This document shows, one piece after another, positions 43,460 to 52,083 of a stretch of 64,000 nucleotides of DNA. Every line of letters starts with the position of its first letter. The first letter of the stretch is position 1. The stretch is from the NCBI RefSeq assembly GCF_009911795.1, contig NZ_CP047898.1, forward strand, positions 2,108,001 to 2,172,000, written 5' to 3'. This stretch comes from Pseudarthrobacter psychrotolerans. GTDB taxonomy: Bacteria > Actinomycetota > Actinomycetes > Actinomycetales > Micrococcaceae. The translations under genes and the position numbers were made by a program. The notes under the pieces were generated by a model. The model was not told the origin of the DNA. It was given only the letters and a program-made list of their open reading frames with translations, and did no database searches.

Positions 43460-44444
43460 GGGAGGAGGTCGCCGGCGTTCGGAGCCTTGGTCAGCGTGCC
43501 GTACTTGGCGGCGGCGTCACCGAGCGTCTTGAAGGCGTCCTTGTTGAATTCGACGCGGTAGCGCGGCAGGATCATCTTGGCGCGGGTGGCGTCGTCGATC
43601 TTGGTGTAGGTGCCCACGATGTCGCGGACCTCCTGTGGGTGCTCCTGGGCATACTCAAGGGACTTGTTCATGGCGCGGGTGAACTTCGCCGTCAGCTCGG
43701 CCTTGCCCTTGATGGTGTCCGCCTTGGTGAAATAGCCGGCGATGTCCAGCTCCGGGCTCATCTCGACGAAGTTCGAGGAGACGATTGTGCCACCTTCGGC
43801 CACAGCCTTGGAAAGGAAGGGTTCCAGGATCCACGCTGCGTCCACCTGCTTGTTGGCTAGGGCCGCCGGGGCGTCCGGGAAGGCCACCTCAACAAACTTC
43901 ACGCTGTTCGGATCGCCGCCGTCCTTTTCGATGACCGACTTTATGGTGGTGTCGCCGATATTGGAGAGGTTGTTCACCGAGACGGTCTTGCCGGCGAGGT
44001 CCCTCGCGGACTGGACACTCGACCCGGCCGGGACGACGACACCGCCGACATCGTTCCCCTTCTTACCGGTGGTAGATACTCCGTTGGCGACGAACTTTAG
44101 GTCGAGACCCTTGTCCTTGGCAACCATGACCGAAATCAGGTTGGAGAACGCGAAGTCGAAGCTGCCGCTGACCACACCCGGGACAATTGCCGCGCCGCCG
44201 GTGGCTGTCTGGATGTCCAACTCGAGGCCCTCATCCTTGAAGAACCCCACCTTGCTGCCCAGGTAGATCGGTGCGCAGTCCACGATCGGGATGACCCCCA
44301 CACTTACCTTGGTCAGCTCTCCGCTCCCGGCTCCACCGGCGGGGCGGATCCAGTGCCGGTAGAACTCGGCGAACCGGACCCGCAGGCTGACAAGCCGAGG
44401 ACCGATGCTGCGGCAAGCACGGCGATAACACTACGACGCTTCAT
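43456..44444 (-). CDS. ABC substrate-binding lipoprotein, NMT1/SsuA type (frameshifted as read)
   Basis: About 329 residues. The start at 44444 (MKRRSVIAVLAAASVLGLSAC) is a lipoprotein signal with the lipobox LSAC, preceded by AAAGGAG. The mature part has PIVDCAPIYLGSKVGFFKDEGLELDIQ and GTIVSSNFVEMSPELDIAGYF, typical of NMT1-like proteins that bind sulfonates, nitrate, thiamine precursors or aromatics. As written, the lipoprotein frame closes within about 45 codons: one base is missing in the GGGG run at 44341-44344, and restoring it gives APAGGAGSGELTKVSVGVIPIVD. First gene of the importer operon. Confidence 0.88.
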
Positions 44445-44495
44445 GTTCACTCCTTTGTGAAGTGGCATGGGAGTGTGACGCCGCCCACGCCCAGC

Positions 44496-44514
44496 TTGTT
44501 CGGTGTCCGAACAA
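44496..44514. promoter_or_regulatory. Perfect inverted repeat TTGTTCGG-TGT-CCGAACAA
   Basis: Eight-base perfect arms with a three-base spacer lie 52 bases upstream of the binding-protein start, the expected place for an operator controlling the importer. The regulator is not encoded next to it unless it is the IclR gene at 45394. Confidence 0.55.
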
Positions 44515-44579
44515 ACTTTCGAATTAAGTCTGGTTCAGAGGACGCCTGTGGTCAACCGGATCTGGCCATTGTTATCCTC

Positions 44580-44597
44580 CCGGTACGCGCGTACCGG
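44580..44597. promoter_or_regulatory. Perfect 18-bp palindrome CCGGTACGCGCGTACCGG
   Basis: Fully self-complementary over 18 bases. It lies 108 bases before the DUF2461 gene and 136 bases before the divergent binding-protein gene. A shorter relative, GGGCGTACC, follows at about 44609. Likely an operator; the protein is unknown. Confidence 0.5.
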
Positions 44598-44704
44598 ATC
44601 GGGGAGGGACGGGCGTACCGCGCCATAGGAGGCTGGTGTCCACGCTTTCCACATAGGCGCCTGCCACTCTGGCCGGGGCTACCGGCGGCCCCTAGGATCA
44701 CTGC

Positions 44705-45340
44705 ATGAGTACATTCCAGGGCATCCCTGCAGGGGCATTCGCGTTCTATGCCGAACTTGAGCACAACAACAACCGGGAGTGGTGGCTGGAGCACAAGGAC
44801 AGCTACAACACCCTGGTGCGGGAACCGGTCACCGAGCTGCTGGCCGAACTTGAGCCGCGGTTCGGGCCGGGCAAGATCTTCCGACCCAACCGGGACATCA
44901 GGTTCTCCCAGGACAAGTCGCCTTACAAGACTGCGCAGGGAGCGTTCGCATCGGGCCAGGAAGGCGTGGGGTATTACGTTCAGGTGAGCGCCGAGGGGCT
45001 GCTGGTGGGCGGCGGCTGCCACACCAGTACGCCGGCCCAGCTGGCCCGCTTCCGGAACTCCGTGGATGCGTCCGGGACCGGCGAATCGCTGCGGCACATC
45101 GTGGAGACCGTGGCTGCCGCAGGCTTTGCCGTGGAGGGCGAAAAACTCAAGACCGTGCCGCGGGGTTTCGACAAGGACCATCCCCGGGCGGAGCTGCTGA
45201 AGCACAAATCGCTGTCCGCCGGCATCGAGCTGGGCCAGCCGGAGTGGGTGGACTCACCGGCCGCGGCGCAGGAAATCGCGGCGCTGTGGGACCAGCTGCG
45301 GCCCCTGGTGGACTGGGTCGGCCGGCATGCGGCACCCTGA
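44705..45340 (+). CDS. DUF2461 (TIGR02453) family protein
   Basis: The 211-residue protein matches the uncharacterised DUF2461 family: NNNREWWLEHKDSYNTLVREPVTELLAEL near the start, FRPNRDIRFSQDKSPYKTAQG at residues about 59-79, GYYVQVSAEGLLVGGG, and the late DHPRAELLKHKSLSAGIEL. The family's function is unknown. It is cytosolic by composition. It shares an intergenic interval with the divergent ABC operon and precedes the IclR gene by 53 bases. Confidence 0.9.
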   Translation: MSTFQGIPAGAFAFYAELEHNNNREWWLEHKDSYNTLVREPVTELLAELEPRFGPGKIFRPNRDIRFSQDKSPYKTAQGAFASGQEGVGYYVQVSAEGLLVGGGCHTSTPAQLARFRNSVDASGTGESLRHIVETVAAAGFAVEGEKLKTVPRGFDKDHPRAELLKHKSLSAGIELGQPEWVDSPAAAQEIAALWDQLRPLVDWVGRHAAP

Positions 45341-45359
45341 CGCCGGAATTCCTGTAGAT

Positions 45360-45371
45360 GGGATGACTCCC
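45360..45371. promoter_or_regulatory. GGGATGACTCCC, candidate IclR site before its own gene
   Basis: GGGA-TGAC-TCCC lies 22 bases before the IclR start, followed by another GGGAT half-site at 45379. It closely resembles the perfect repeat TCGGGAT-GAC-ATCCCGA (52084-52100) upstream of the sugar-acid operon, so both may bind the IclR protein. Confidence 0.5.
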
Positions 45372-45393
45372 TATACGTGGGATAATTGGGGGC

Positions 45394-46164
45394 ATGGAAG
45401 CTAATCCCGCAGGGGCCCGCACGCTGGAGCGCGGACTCAGCCTGCTAGACCACGTGGCTGCGGGCGCGCACCGGCTCGAAGACATCACCCTGGCCTCCGG
45501 CCTCAGCCGCTCGGCGACCCACCGCATGCTGACCACACTGGTGGCAGGCAGGTATCTCAGCCAGCAGCCGGACCACAGCTACCATCTGGGCATCAAACTG
45601 CTGGAGCTGGGTACCAAGGCGGAGGCAAAGATCAGCCTCTCCGATGCCGTGCAGTCCATCCTCGCCGACATTGCTAAGACCACGCTGGACGCCACGCACC
45701 TGGGCATCCTCAGCGGTGACGATGTCCTGTACCTGGCCAAGGCCCGCGGGCATCGTGGCATTGAGATGGCATCCCGTCCCGGGGCCCGGCATAGGGCCCA
45801 GAACACCGCCATGGGCAAGGTGCTGCTGGCACAGCTCAGCAACGATGAGGCACTCAAGGCTTTCGACGCGGCAGCGATGGACACGCCGCGCTCCATCCAG
45901 GATGCCGGCTCTTTCCGGGCCATCCTGGACCGGATCCGGGCCAACGGCTATGCGCTGGACGACCAGGAGCATGAACTTGGCATCACCTGTGTTGCCATCG
46001 CTGTCCCTGATCTGCTGGGAAAGATCGCGGCGGCCATCTCCGTCGCAGCCCCCAGCGTCTACATGACGCCGGAACGGATCGAGTCACTCGTGGCGCTCCT
46101 CCAGGACGTGCAGCCGGAGCTCAGCCGCTGCCTGCCGCCGGGATTTGAAAGGGCCTGGATCTAA
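45394..46164 (+). CDS. IclR-family transcriptional regulator
   Basis: A 256-residue regulator. The N-terminal winged helix has TLERGLSLLDHVAAGAHRLEDITLASGLSRSATHRMLTTLVAGRYL; the effector domain has HLGIKLLELG, LYLAKARGHRGIEMASRPGARHRAQNTAMGKVLLAQL and GYALDDQEHELGITCVAIAVPD. It is convergent with the sugar-acid operon ending at 46219. IclR proteins commonly govern aromatic or sugar-acid catabolism, and shared GGGAT-type repeats upstream of both units support control of that operon (inference). Confidence 0.92.
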   Translation: MEANPAGARTLERGLSLLDHVAAGAHRLEDITLASGLSRSATHRMLTTLVAGRYLSQQPDHSYHLGIKLLELGTKAEAKISLSDAVQSILADIAKTTLDATHLGILSGDDVLYLAKARGHRGIEMASRPGARHRAQNTAMGKVLLAQLSNDEALKAFDAAAMDTPRSIQDAGSFRAILDRIRANGYALDDQEHELGITCVAIAVPDLLGKIAAAISVAAPSVYMTPERIESLVALLQDVQPELSRCLPPGFERAWI

Positions 46165-46204
46165 CGCCCACGCGCCGATCCAGGCCCCTCCTGCCGCTCT
46201 TTTT
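46151..46204. terminator. Terminator using the end of the iclR reading frame
   Basis: Perfect 11-base arms GGGCCTGGATC (46151-46161) and GATCCAGGCCC (46177-46187) are followed by a CTCTTTTT run (46196-46204). The left arm encodes the last IclR residues (AWI) and the stop TAA is in the loop. Confidence 0.75.
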
Positions 46205-46218
46205 CGGAAACAATTCCG

Positions 46219-47202
46219 CTACGGAATCAAGCCCCGCTCAGCGTGCCACCGGTTCCGTGGCGTCCAGCATGGCCAGCTCGTGCCTGCGCGGCATGCCTTC
46301 CCAGTCACCGGGCACCAGGCACCAGGCACCAGGCAGGCAAAGGCTCCCGTCCGGACCGCAGTCAGCAGCCGCTCCTGCGCCGAGGCGCCGGCCAACAGGT
46401 CAGAGATATAGCCGGCCACAAAGGCGTCGCCCGCCCCCACGGTGTCGATGGCGTTGACTCGGACGGCGTCCTGCACGTGTTCCGCTCCGTCGATCACGGC
46501 GGCACAGCCTGCCGCTCCCCGCTTGATGACCGTCTGGCTTGGCCCGAGGGCGGCGACCCTGCGGGCAAGCTCCAGTGAATCGTCGGACTTTCCTACCGCG
46601 ATGGCGGCTTCATCGTCCCCGGCGAACACGATGTCTGTCTGGGCAATGAAGGTCCGGAAAACGTCACGGGCTTCGTCGGCGGACCACAGCGCGGCGCGGT
46701 AGTTAAGGTCGAACGAGACCAGGACGCCGGCCTCACGGGCAATGTCCAGCGCATATTGCGCCGCCCGGGCTGCCTCCGGCGAAAGCGCGGGCGTGATGCC
46801 TGTGAGGTGCAGCAGCCGGGCGTTGGCAATCCGTTCGGCAGGGATATCCTCCCGTGACAGCCGCGAGCCCGCGCTTCCGGCACGGTAGTACCAGACCTTG
46901 AGCTGGTCCATGGTGCGACGCTCTTTGATCATGAGGCCGGTGGGTGCCGACTCGTCCCGCAGGGGGTCAACCACGATTCCCTCGGCGGCGAGCTCACGCA
47001 GGACGAGTTCGCCGAGGCTGTCGTTGCCGACGCGTCCAACCCACGTCACCGAGGTGCCCAGGCGCCGCAGCGCGATGGCAAAGTTGCTCTCGGAGCCGCC
47101 CATGCCCAGGCTGAGCGAGGACACCTGGGCCAGCGGACCGGGCGTCTCGGCCTTCATCAGGCCCATTGTTTCACCGAGGGTCACGACGTCGGTGAAGGTC
47201 AC
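46219..47202 (-). CDS. kdgK: 2-keto-3-deoxygluconate kinase, PfkB family (C terminus altered by a repeat)
   Basis: A PfkB kinase phosphorylating 2-keto-3-deoxygluconate to KDPG. It shows VVTLGETMGLMKAETPGPL, SLGMGGSESNFAIALRRLG, a sugar-binding GLMIKERR region, and the ATP/anion-hole motif AIDTVGAGDAFVAGYISDLL. The GTG start at 47202 overlaps the aldolase stop (GTGA). Near the end, a seven-base unit is present three times (46311-46331). With one copy the frame would read ACLVPGDWEGMPRRHELAMLDATEPVAR and stop at 46238; with three it shifts and ends at 46219 with an unrelated tail of about 35 residues. The core is unaffected, so partial activity is possible. Confidence 0.85.
   Translation of the reverse strand: MTFTDVVTLGETMGLMKAETPGPLAQVSSLSLGMGGSESNFAIALRRLGTSVTWVGRVGNDSLGELVLRELAAEGIVVDPLRDESAPTGLMIKERRTMDQLKVWYYRAGSAGSRLSREDIPAERIANARLLHLTGITPALSPEAARAAQYALDIAREAGVLVSFDLNYRAALWSADEARDVFRTFIAQTDIVFAGDDEAAIAVGKSDDSLELARRVAALGPSQTVIKRGAAGCAAVIDGAEHVQDAVRVNAIDTVGAGDAFVAGYISDLLAGASAQERLLTAVRTGAFACLVPGAWCPVTGKACRAGTSWPCWTPRNRWHAERGLIP
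46311..46331. repeat. Triplicated heptamer GGCACCA in kdgK
   Basis: Three exact back-to-back copies of GGCACCA lie in the 3' part of kdgK. Two copies in excess (14 bases) shift the frame of the C terminus. One or four copies would keep the frame, so slippage could switch the tail. Confidence 0.85.
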
Positions 47203-47864
47203 CGTGCACCCCTCGCCTGGACGGCGTCCGCCACCAGGGAACTGAGCTGCCGGGCGCGGGCGGTGAGGGCGGCGAGGTCGCCGCCGGAGAACGCATCACG
47301 GAGCAGCGGTCCGCCCAGGCTGACCGCAAGCGCCCCTGCCGCGATCCAGTCAGCGGCGTCATCGATGCCGATGCCGCCGGACGGAATGACCCGCATGTCC
47401 GGGAAGGGCCCCCGCAATTGCCCAATGTAGCCCGGGCCGACGGTGGAGGCGGGGAACAGCTTCACGGCCGTTGCCCCCGCCTGCATGCCGGTCAGCAGCT
47501 CGGTGGGCGTTAGCCCGCCGGGGAACACCGGAACGCCGGCCGCGACCGCAGGGCGGATCACGTCTGTCACCATGGCGGGCGTCACGAGGTAGTCCGCGCC
47601 GCCGTCGAGCGCCTGCGCAGCCTGGTCACCGGAGGTGACGGTGCCGACGCCGATTTCGGCGTCGGCGCCGAGCTGCCGTTTGATGTCGGGCAGGAGGTCG
47701 AACACACCGTCGGTGCTGAGGGTCAGTTCGATGGACCGGACGCCGCCCCTGACGAGGGCGTCGATGACCGGCGCGTATTCCCGGGCATGCCGGGCGCGGA
47801 GGACGGCCACCACGGGGTTGGCCTGCAGGATGGCGGAAACGGGAGGGCTCTGGAGACCGCTCAT
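47199..47864 (-). CDS. eda: 2-keto-3-deoxy-6-phosphogluconate (KDPG) aldolase
   Basis: A 221-residue class I aldolase cleaving KDPG to pyruvate and glyceraldehyde 3-phosphate. The order VVAVLRARH, SIELTLSTDG (catalytic Glu), IGVGTV, YLVTPAM, FPGGLTPTEL and the Schiff-base lysine in AVKLFPAS, then VIPSGGIG for phosphate, is the complete family set. I chose ATG 47864, which overlaps the SDR stop by ATGA; a GTG four codons earlier is possible. With kdgK it forms the lower half of an Entner-Doudoroff-type sugar-acid route. Confidence 0.93.
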   Translation of the reverse strand: MSGLQSPPVSAILQANPVVAVLRARHAREYAPVIDALVRGGVRSIELTLSTDGVFDLLPDIKRQLGADAEIGVGTVTSGDQAAQALDGGADYLVTPAMVTDVIRPAVAAGVPVFPGGLTPTELLTGMQAGATAVKLFPASTVGPGYIGQLRGPFPDMRVIPSGGIGIDDAADWIAAGALAVSLGGPLLRDAFSGGDLAALTARARQLSSLVADAVQARGAR

Positions 47865-48631
47865 CGGGCCAGCCACCCGCCGTCGACCGGCAGTACTACG
47901 CCGTGGATGTAGTCCGCGGCCGGGGAGGCCAGGAACACCACGGCCCCGGCGAGGTCGCCGCCGGTGCCCCAGCGTGCCGCCGGGATCCGCACCGAAATCT
48001 GTTCGCTGCGCTGGGCGTCTGCCAGCAGCGCCTCGTTCATGTCAGTGGCGATGTAGCCCGGCGCAACCGCATTGACGTTCACGCCGCGCGGCGCCCACTC
48101 GTTGCACATCGCCTTGGTCAGCTGTGCCACGGCACCCTTCGACGCGGCGTAGGCCGGAACCCGCAGGCCGCCCTGGAACGTGAGGAGGGAGGCCATGTTG
48201 ATGATCTTCCCGCCACCGCGTTCCACCATCGGGGCGCCGAAGCCCTGGCACAGCTGGAACACCGCGCGGGTGTTGATGGCCATCACGCGGTCGAAGTCGG
48301 ACAGCGGGAACTCCGTTGCGTTGTGCCGGATCTGGGTTCCGGCGTTGTTGACCAGGATGTCGATCCGGTGTCCCGCGAGGGTTTCCGCCGTGGCCGCGGC
48401 CACGGATTCTTCGCTGGCCAGGTCCACGTGGACGGCGGCGGCGCTGACATGCGCCTTTTCCGCAGCGGCTGCCAGTTCCGGGGCCAAGGGGCCGCGCTGG
48501 AGTGCCACAATGCCGGCGCCGGCGTTGACCAGCCCGAGGGCAATGCCCAGGCCGATCCCGCGGGAGGCACCGGTTACGGCTGCGGTTTTGCCGCTGAGGT
48601 CAAACGGCGATTTCTCTGCTGTGTGGTTCAT
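47861..48631 (-). CDS. SDR oxidoreductase, KduD/IdnO-like
   Basis: The 256-residue short-chain dehydrogenase has the cofactor motif TGASRGIGLGIA, NNAGTQIR, catalytic Ser in NMASLLTF, and YAASKGAV with the YxxxK pair. The C terminus PVDGGW is standard. FDLSGKTAAVTG and NNAGTQIRHNATEF resemble 2-deoxy-D-gluconate 3-dehydrogenase or gluconate 5-dehydrogenase. Its place between a polyol-type dehydrogenase and KDPG aldolase supports action on a keto sugar acid. It overlaps both neighbours by four bases. Confidence 0.88.
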   Translation of the reverse strand: MNHTAEKSPFDLSGKTAAVTGASRGIGLGIALGLVNAGAGIVALQRGPLAPELAAAAEKAHVSAAAVHVDLASEESVAAATAETLAGHRIDILVNNAGTQIRHNATEFPLSDFDRVMAINTRAVFQLCQGFGAPMVERGGGKIINMASLLTFQGGLRVPAYAASKGAVAQLTKAMCNEWAPRGVNVNAVAPGYIATDMNEALLADAQRSEQISVRIPAARWGTGGDLAGAVVFLASPAADYIHGVVLPVDGGWLAR

Positions 48632-49695
48632 GAGCTTTCCTGGGTTGTCGCGGCGGGCGCCGCGGCTGGACTGACAAAGACTTTGAGGACGCGTCCGGAC
48701 GCCATCGCCTGGTCAAAGGCCTGGCGGGTGTCCTCGAGGGCGAACACCTGGGTGGGAATGCGGTCCAGCCCCAGTTCACGGCTTTCGATGAGTTCCACCG
48801 CGCGTTCCACGGCCGCCCGGGTGTAGACCCGGACGCCCACCACGGTGTTCTCGGCGAACGTCAGGGCTTGGAGGTCGAGTTCGACGGGTTTTTTGTAGAC
48901 GCCCACCAGGACGATGGTGCCGCGTACGCGGACAGCCCGGGGCAGCATCGCGGCGACCGAGGGGTGGGCGGCGGAGTCGAAGGCGATGTCCGCGCCGTCC
49001 CCGCCGGTGGCGGCAAGGATGGCCTGGATGGGGTCCTCCCCGGGTGCCACGGTGGCGAACCCGAGTTCTTCGGCCACCTGGCGGCGGGCCTCGGAGGGTT
49101 CCGAGATGAGGACGCTGCCGGCTCCCTGGTGCCGTGCCACCAGGGCTGTCAGGATGCCGATGGGGCCGGCGCCGAAGATCACCACCCGTTCGCCGCCGGT
49201 CAGGCCTGCCCGGGATACGGCGTGGACGGCGACGGCGAGGGGTTCGGCGAGGGCCGCCTCCTGGAGGGGCACCGAGTTGCTGACCGGGATGAGCGTGGAG
49301 GCAGGCAGGGCCACGTATTCGGCGAGGGAGCCGGCGACGTCGATCCCGTACAGTTTCAGCGCCCGGCAGACATGGGTGTCTCCGCCGCTGCACGGGTGGC
49401 ATTCACCGCAGTGGATGAGGGGCTCCACGGTGACCCGGGTGCCCGCTGCCGGGCCGGTCTCCGCCGCGACCTCCACAATGCCGGTGATCTCATGGCCCAT
49501 GACCAGGGGAGCTTCGGCGCGGGGGTGCGTTCCGTGCAGGATGGAAAAATCGGAGCCGCACAGTCCGGTCATTTCCGTCCGGACCAGGGCCCAGCCTGCG
49601 GGGATTTCCGGCACGGGCAGCTGCCGCGGCTCAATGGTGTCCGGCGCCGTCCACACGGCGGCGCGCATGGTGCTGTTCAGGAGTGCGGCGCTCAT
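48628..49695 (-). CDS. Zinc-dependent medium-chain dehydrogenase (sorbitol/threonine/idonate DH type)
   Basis: The 355-residue enzyme oxidises an alcohol carbon of a polyol or sugar acid. The catalytic zinc ligands are C in LCGSDFSILHGTHPR, H and E in MGHEITGIVE. The structural zinc region HCGECHPCSGGDTHVC is present. NAD binding is GAGPIGILTALVA. I chose ATG 49695, overlapping the preceding TGA by ATGA; upstream in-frame sequence is low-complexity. In this operon an L-idonate or galactonate 5-dehydrogenase role is plausible but unproven. Confidence 0.88.
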   Translation of the reverse strand: MSAALLNSTMRAAVWTAPDTIEPRQLPVPEIPAGWALVRTEMTGLCGSDFSILHGTHPRAEAPLVMGHEITGIVEVAAETGPAAGTRVTVEPLIHCGECHPCSGGDTHVCRALKLYGIDVAGSLAEYVALPASTLIPVSNSVPLQEAALAEPLAVAVHAVSRAGLTGGERVVIFGAGPIGILTALVARHQGAGSVLISEPSEARRQVAEELGFATVAPGEDPIQAILAATGGDGADIAFDSAAHPSVAAMLPRAVRVRGTIVLVGVYKKPVELDLQALTFAENTVVGVRVYTRAAVERAVELIESRELGLDRIPTQVFALEDTRQAFDQAMASGRVLKVFVSPAAAPAATTQESS

Positions 49696-50669
49696 ACCAG
49701 CACTCCTGCGTTCATCACGTTGCGCGGCATGCGTCCGGCGCATACCTCGAGGACGTTTTCGATGGTGCGGCGTTTCAGTTCCGCATAGGATTCCTCGCTG
49801 TACCAGGCGGCGTGCGGTGTGAGCACGGCGTTTTCGCAGCCGATGAGGGGACTGGTCAGGGGCAGGGGTTCTTCTTCGAAGACGTCCAGGCCTGCGCCGT
49901 AGAGCTGGCCGCTGGCCAGGGCGTCGGCAACCGCGGCGGTGTCCACGACTCCCCCGCGGCACGTGTTGATCAGCACAGCGCCGCGTTTCATCTGCGCGAG
50001 CACGCCGGCGTTGATCAGGTGATGCGTGTGGGAGTTGAGCGGAACGTGGAGGGAGACCACGTCTGCGCGGGAAATCACTTCCTGAAACCCGACGACGGCG
50101 ACTCCATCCGCCGTCGTCGTCCCGATTTCGGCGAGCGGGTCAGACCCGATCACCGTATAGCCCAGGCCCTTGGCCTTGCGCGCGGTGGCCGCGCCGATCA
50201 GGCCCAGGCCCACCACTCCGAAGACCCTGGTGGACATCCGGTGCAGGGGCTGGACCGGGAGCAGCGAGTGTTCCCCGCGACGCATGCCGCGGTCCAGCCG
50301 TGCGATTCCGCGGGCCAGGCTGACGGCCAGGGCAATGGCGTGGTCGCTGACATCCTCGGTGCCGTAGTCCGGCACGTTGCAGACGGCAACGCCGCGGGCG
50401 GTGGCCGCCTCGACGTCCAGGGTGTCCACGCCCACGCCGTACCGGCCGATCGCCTTCAGCTGCGGCAGGGCAGCGAGGACGCGGTCCGTGATGGGGGCGT
50501 ACTGGACCACGATGGCGTCGGCGCCGGCAGCGGCCGCAATAACGTCCTCTTCAGTCCGGCACTGGGCAAGGACCAGCTCCACACCGGCGGCGCCGGCGAC
50601 GGCCTCCTCGATGGCGATGGAGTCGTGGTCGCAGTCGGTGATGACGATGCGGGTGGGCGTGGCTGGCAT
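49692..50669 (-). CDS. D-2-hydroxyacid dehydrogenase family protein
   Basis: A 325-residue NAD(P)-dependent dehydrogenase. GRYGVGVDTLDVEAATARGVAVCNVPDYGTEDVSDHAIAL is the substrate-domain signature with the catalytic arginine region; VFGVVGLGLIGAATARKAKGLGYTVIGSDP is the cofactor fold; INTCRGGVVDTAAVADAL and the late TPHAAWYSEES carry the Glu/His relay. The VPDYGTEDVSDH form resembles the CtBP/C-terminal-binding-like subgroup. It may reduce or oxidise a 2-hydroxy acid intermediate. TAATG overlap with the upstream symporter. Confidence 0.9.
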   Translation of the reverse strand: MPATPTRIVITDCDHDSIAIEEAVAGAAGVELVLAQCRTEEDVIAAAAGADAIVVQYAPITDRVLAALPQLKAIGRYGVGVDTLDVEAATARGVAVCNVPDYGTEDVSDHAIALAVSLARGIARLDRGMRRGEHSLLPVQPLHRMSTRVFGVVGLGLIGAATARKAKGLGYTVIGSDPLAEIGTTTADGVAVVGFQEVISRADVVSLHVPLNSHTHHLINAGVLAQMKRGAVLINTCRGGVVDTAAVADALASGQLYGAGLDVFEEEPLPLTSPLIGCENAVLTPHAAWYSEESYAELKRRTIENVLEVCAGRMPRNVMNAGVLV

Positions 50670-52042
50670 TACTTGGCGTCCTCTTCTGTGAGCAGGTCAC
50701 GATCGACGGTTTCGGGGGCTTTGATGGTGGTGACCAGGCTGATGCCCATCATGGCCATCATGTAGATGGCGACGGGGATCCAGGAGCCGCTGAACGCGGT
50801 GACCAGGGCCGAGCAGATGAGCGGGGCGATGCCGCCGCCGAAGACGGAGGAGAACTCCCGGCCGAGGGCGACGCCGGCGTAGCGGTAGCGGGAGCCGAAG
50901 AGCTCGGGGAAGTACGCTGCCTGGACGCCGACGGATCCCTGCGCGGCAAAGATGAAGCCGAGCACAATCACCAGCGAAATCAGGAACAGGTTTCCGGTGT
51001 TCAGCAACAGGAAGGCCGGGACGGGGAAGACAAACAGGAACGCCGTGATGATGAGGTACATCCGGCGGCGGCCGTAGCGGTCGGACAGGCTGCCGAAGGC
51101 GTAGGCCGAGACGCAGGCGAAGAGTGCGCCCACCAGCAGGACCTTGGGAATGAACGTCGCGTCAATCTTGAGCTGCGTGATCAGGTAGGAGCCCAGGAAG
51201 ACCTGGAAGATGTACGAGTGCGCGTTGGCGCCCACGTTCATAAAGAAGACCCGGAACAGGCCCGCACGGCCGTTCTTGACGACGTCGGCCACGGGAGTGG
51301 CTCGGACGACGCCGGCGATCTCTTCCTTTTTTTCGTCGAAGACGGGTGATTCCTTCAGCTTGCGGCGGATCACGTAGGCGGCGATGGTGACGAAGATCGA
51401 CGAGAAGAACACGAGCCGCCAGCCGTAGGCTTCCAGGGCTTCGCGGGGCATCATCTGCACCAGGATCCAGACGACGGCGCCCAGCGCGGTACCGGCGGCG
51501 GCACCCACAAAGACAAGCGAGGCATAGCGTCCGCGGCTGCCCTTGGGCGCAGTTTCGGCAACCAGGACCACGCCGCCCGCCTGTTCAGCGCCCGCGCCGA
51601 ATCCCTGGAGGAAGCGGCAGGCAACCAGCAGCGTAGGGGCCCAGATGCCCGCCTGCTCGTAGGTGGGCAGCAGGCCGATGGCGAACGTGGCGATGCCCAT
51701 CAGGAAGAGCGTGGCCACCAGCACCCACTTGCGTCCCAGCCGGTCACCGTACTTGGAGAAGAAGAGGCCGCCGAGGGGGCGTGCACCGAATCCGACGGCG
51801 TAGGCACCGAACGCGGCGATGATGCCGATGGCGGGGTCAATGTTCGGGAAGAAGATCTTGTTGAAGATGATCGCCGACGCGGTTCCGTAGATCACAAAGT
51901 CGTACTGCTCGAGTGCGGTGCCGATCAGGCCGGCCCATGCGGCCCTGCGGACCGGCGCTTTGTCGGTGGTCCCGGGGGACACTTCATTGCCTTCGGGGTC
52001 CAGGACCGCCGACTTACTGCGAACAACATCGTTCTCAGCCAC
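50669..52042 (-). CDS. MFS metabolite:H+ symporter (MHS family)
   Basis: A 457-residue importer with twelve helices. The family signature GALFFSKYGDRLGRKWVLV-type segment is present as GGLFFSKYGDRLGRKWVLVAT, with WAGLIGTALEQYDFVIYG before it and RYASLVFVGAAAGTALGAV after. GTG appears to be the start (MAENDVVRSK). Relatives carry alpha-ketoglutarate, shikimate, citrate or betaine; here a sugar acid is likely because it heads the catabolic operon. The upstream interval has a perfect repeat at 52084-52100. Confidence 0.9.
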   Translation of the reverse strand: MAENDVVRSKSAVLDPEGNEVSPGTTDKAPVRRAAWAGLIGTALEQYDFVIYGTASAIIFNKIFFPNIDPAIGIIAAFGAYAVGFGARPLGGLFFSKYGDRLGRKWVLVATLFLMGIATFAIGLLPTYEQAGIWAPTLLVACRFLQGFGAGAEQAGGVVLVAETAPKGSRGRYASLVFVGAAAGTALGAVVWILVQMMPREALEAYGWRLVFFSSIFVTIAAYVIRRKLKESPVFDEKKEEIAGVVRATPVADVVKNGRAGLFRVFFMNVGANAHSYIFQVFLGSYLITQLKIDATFIPKVLLVGALFACVSAYAFGSLSDRYGRRRMYLIITAFLFVFPVPAFLLLNTGNLFLISLVIVLGFIFAAQGSVGVQAAYFPELFGSRYRYAGVALGREFSSVFGGGIAPLICSALVTAFSGSWIPVAIYMMAMMGISLVTTIKAPETVDRDLLTEEDAK

Positions 52043-52083
52043 AGTTCACCATTTCTCTTTGGTGCCGAAGCACGTTCCGATTA

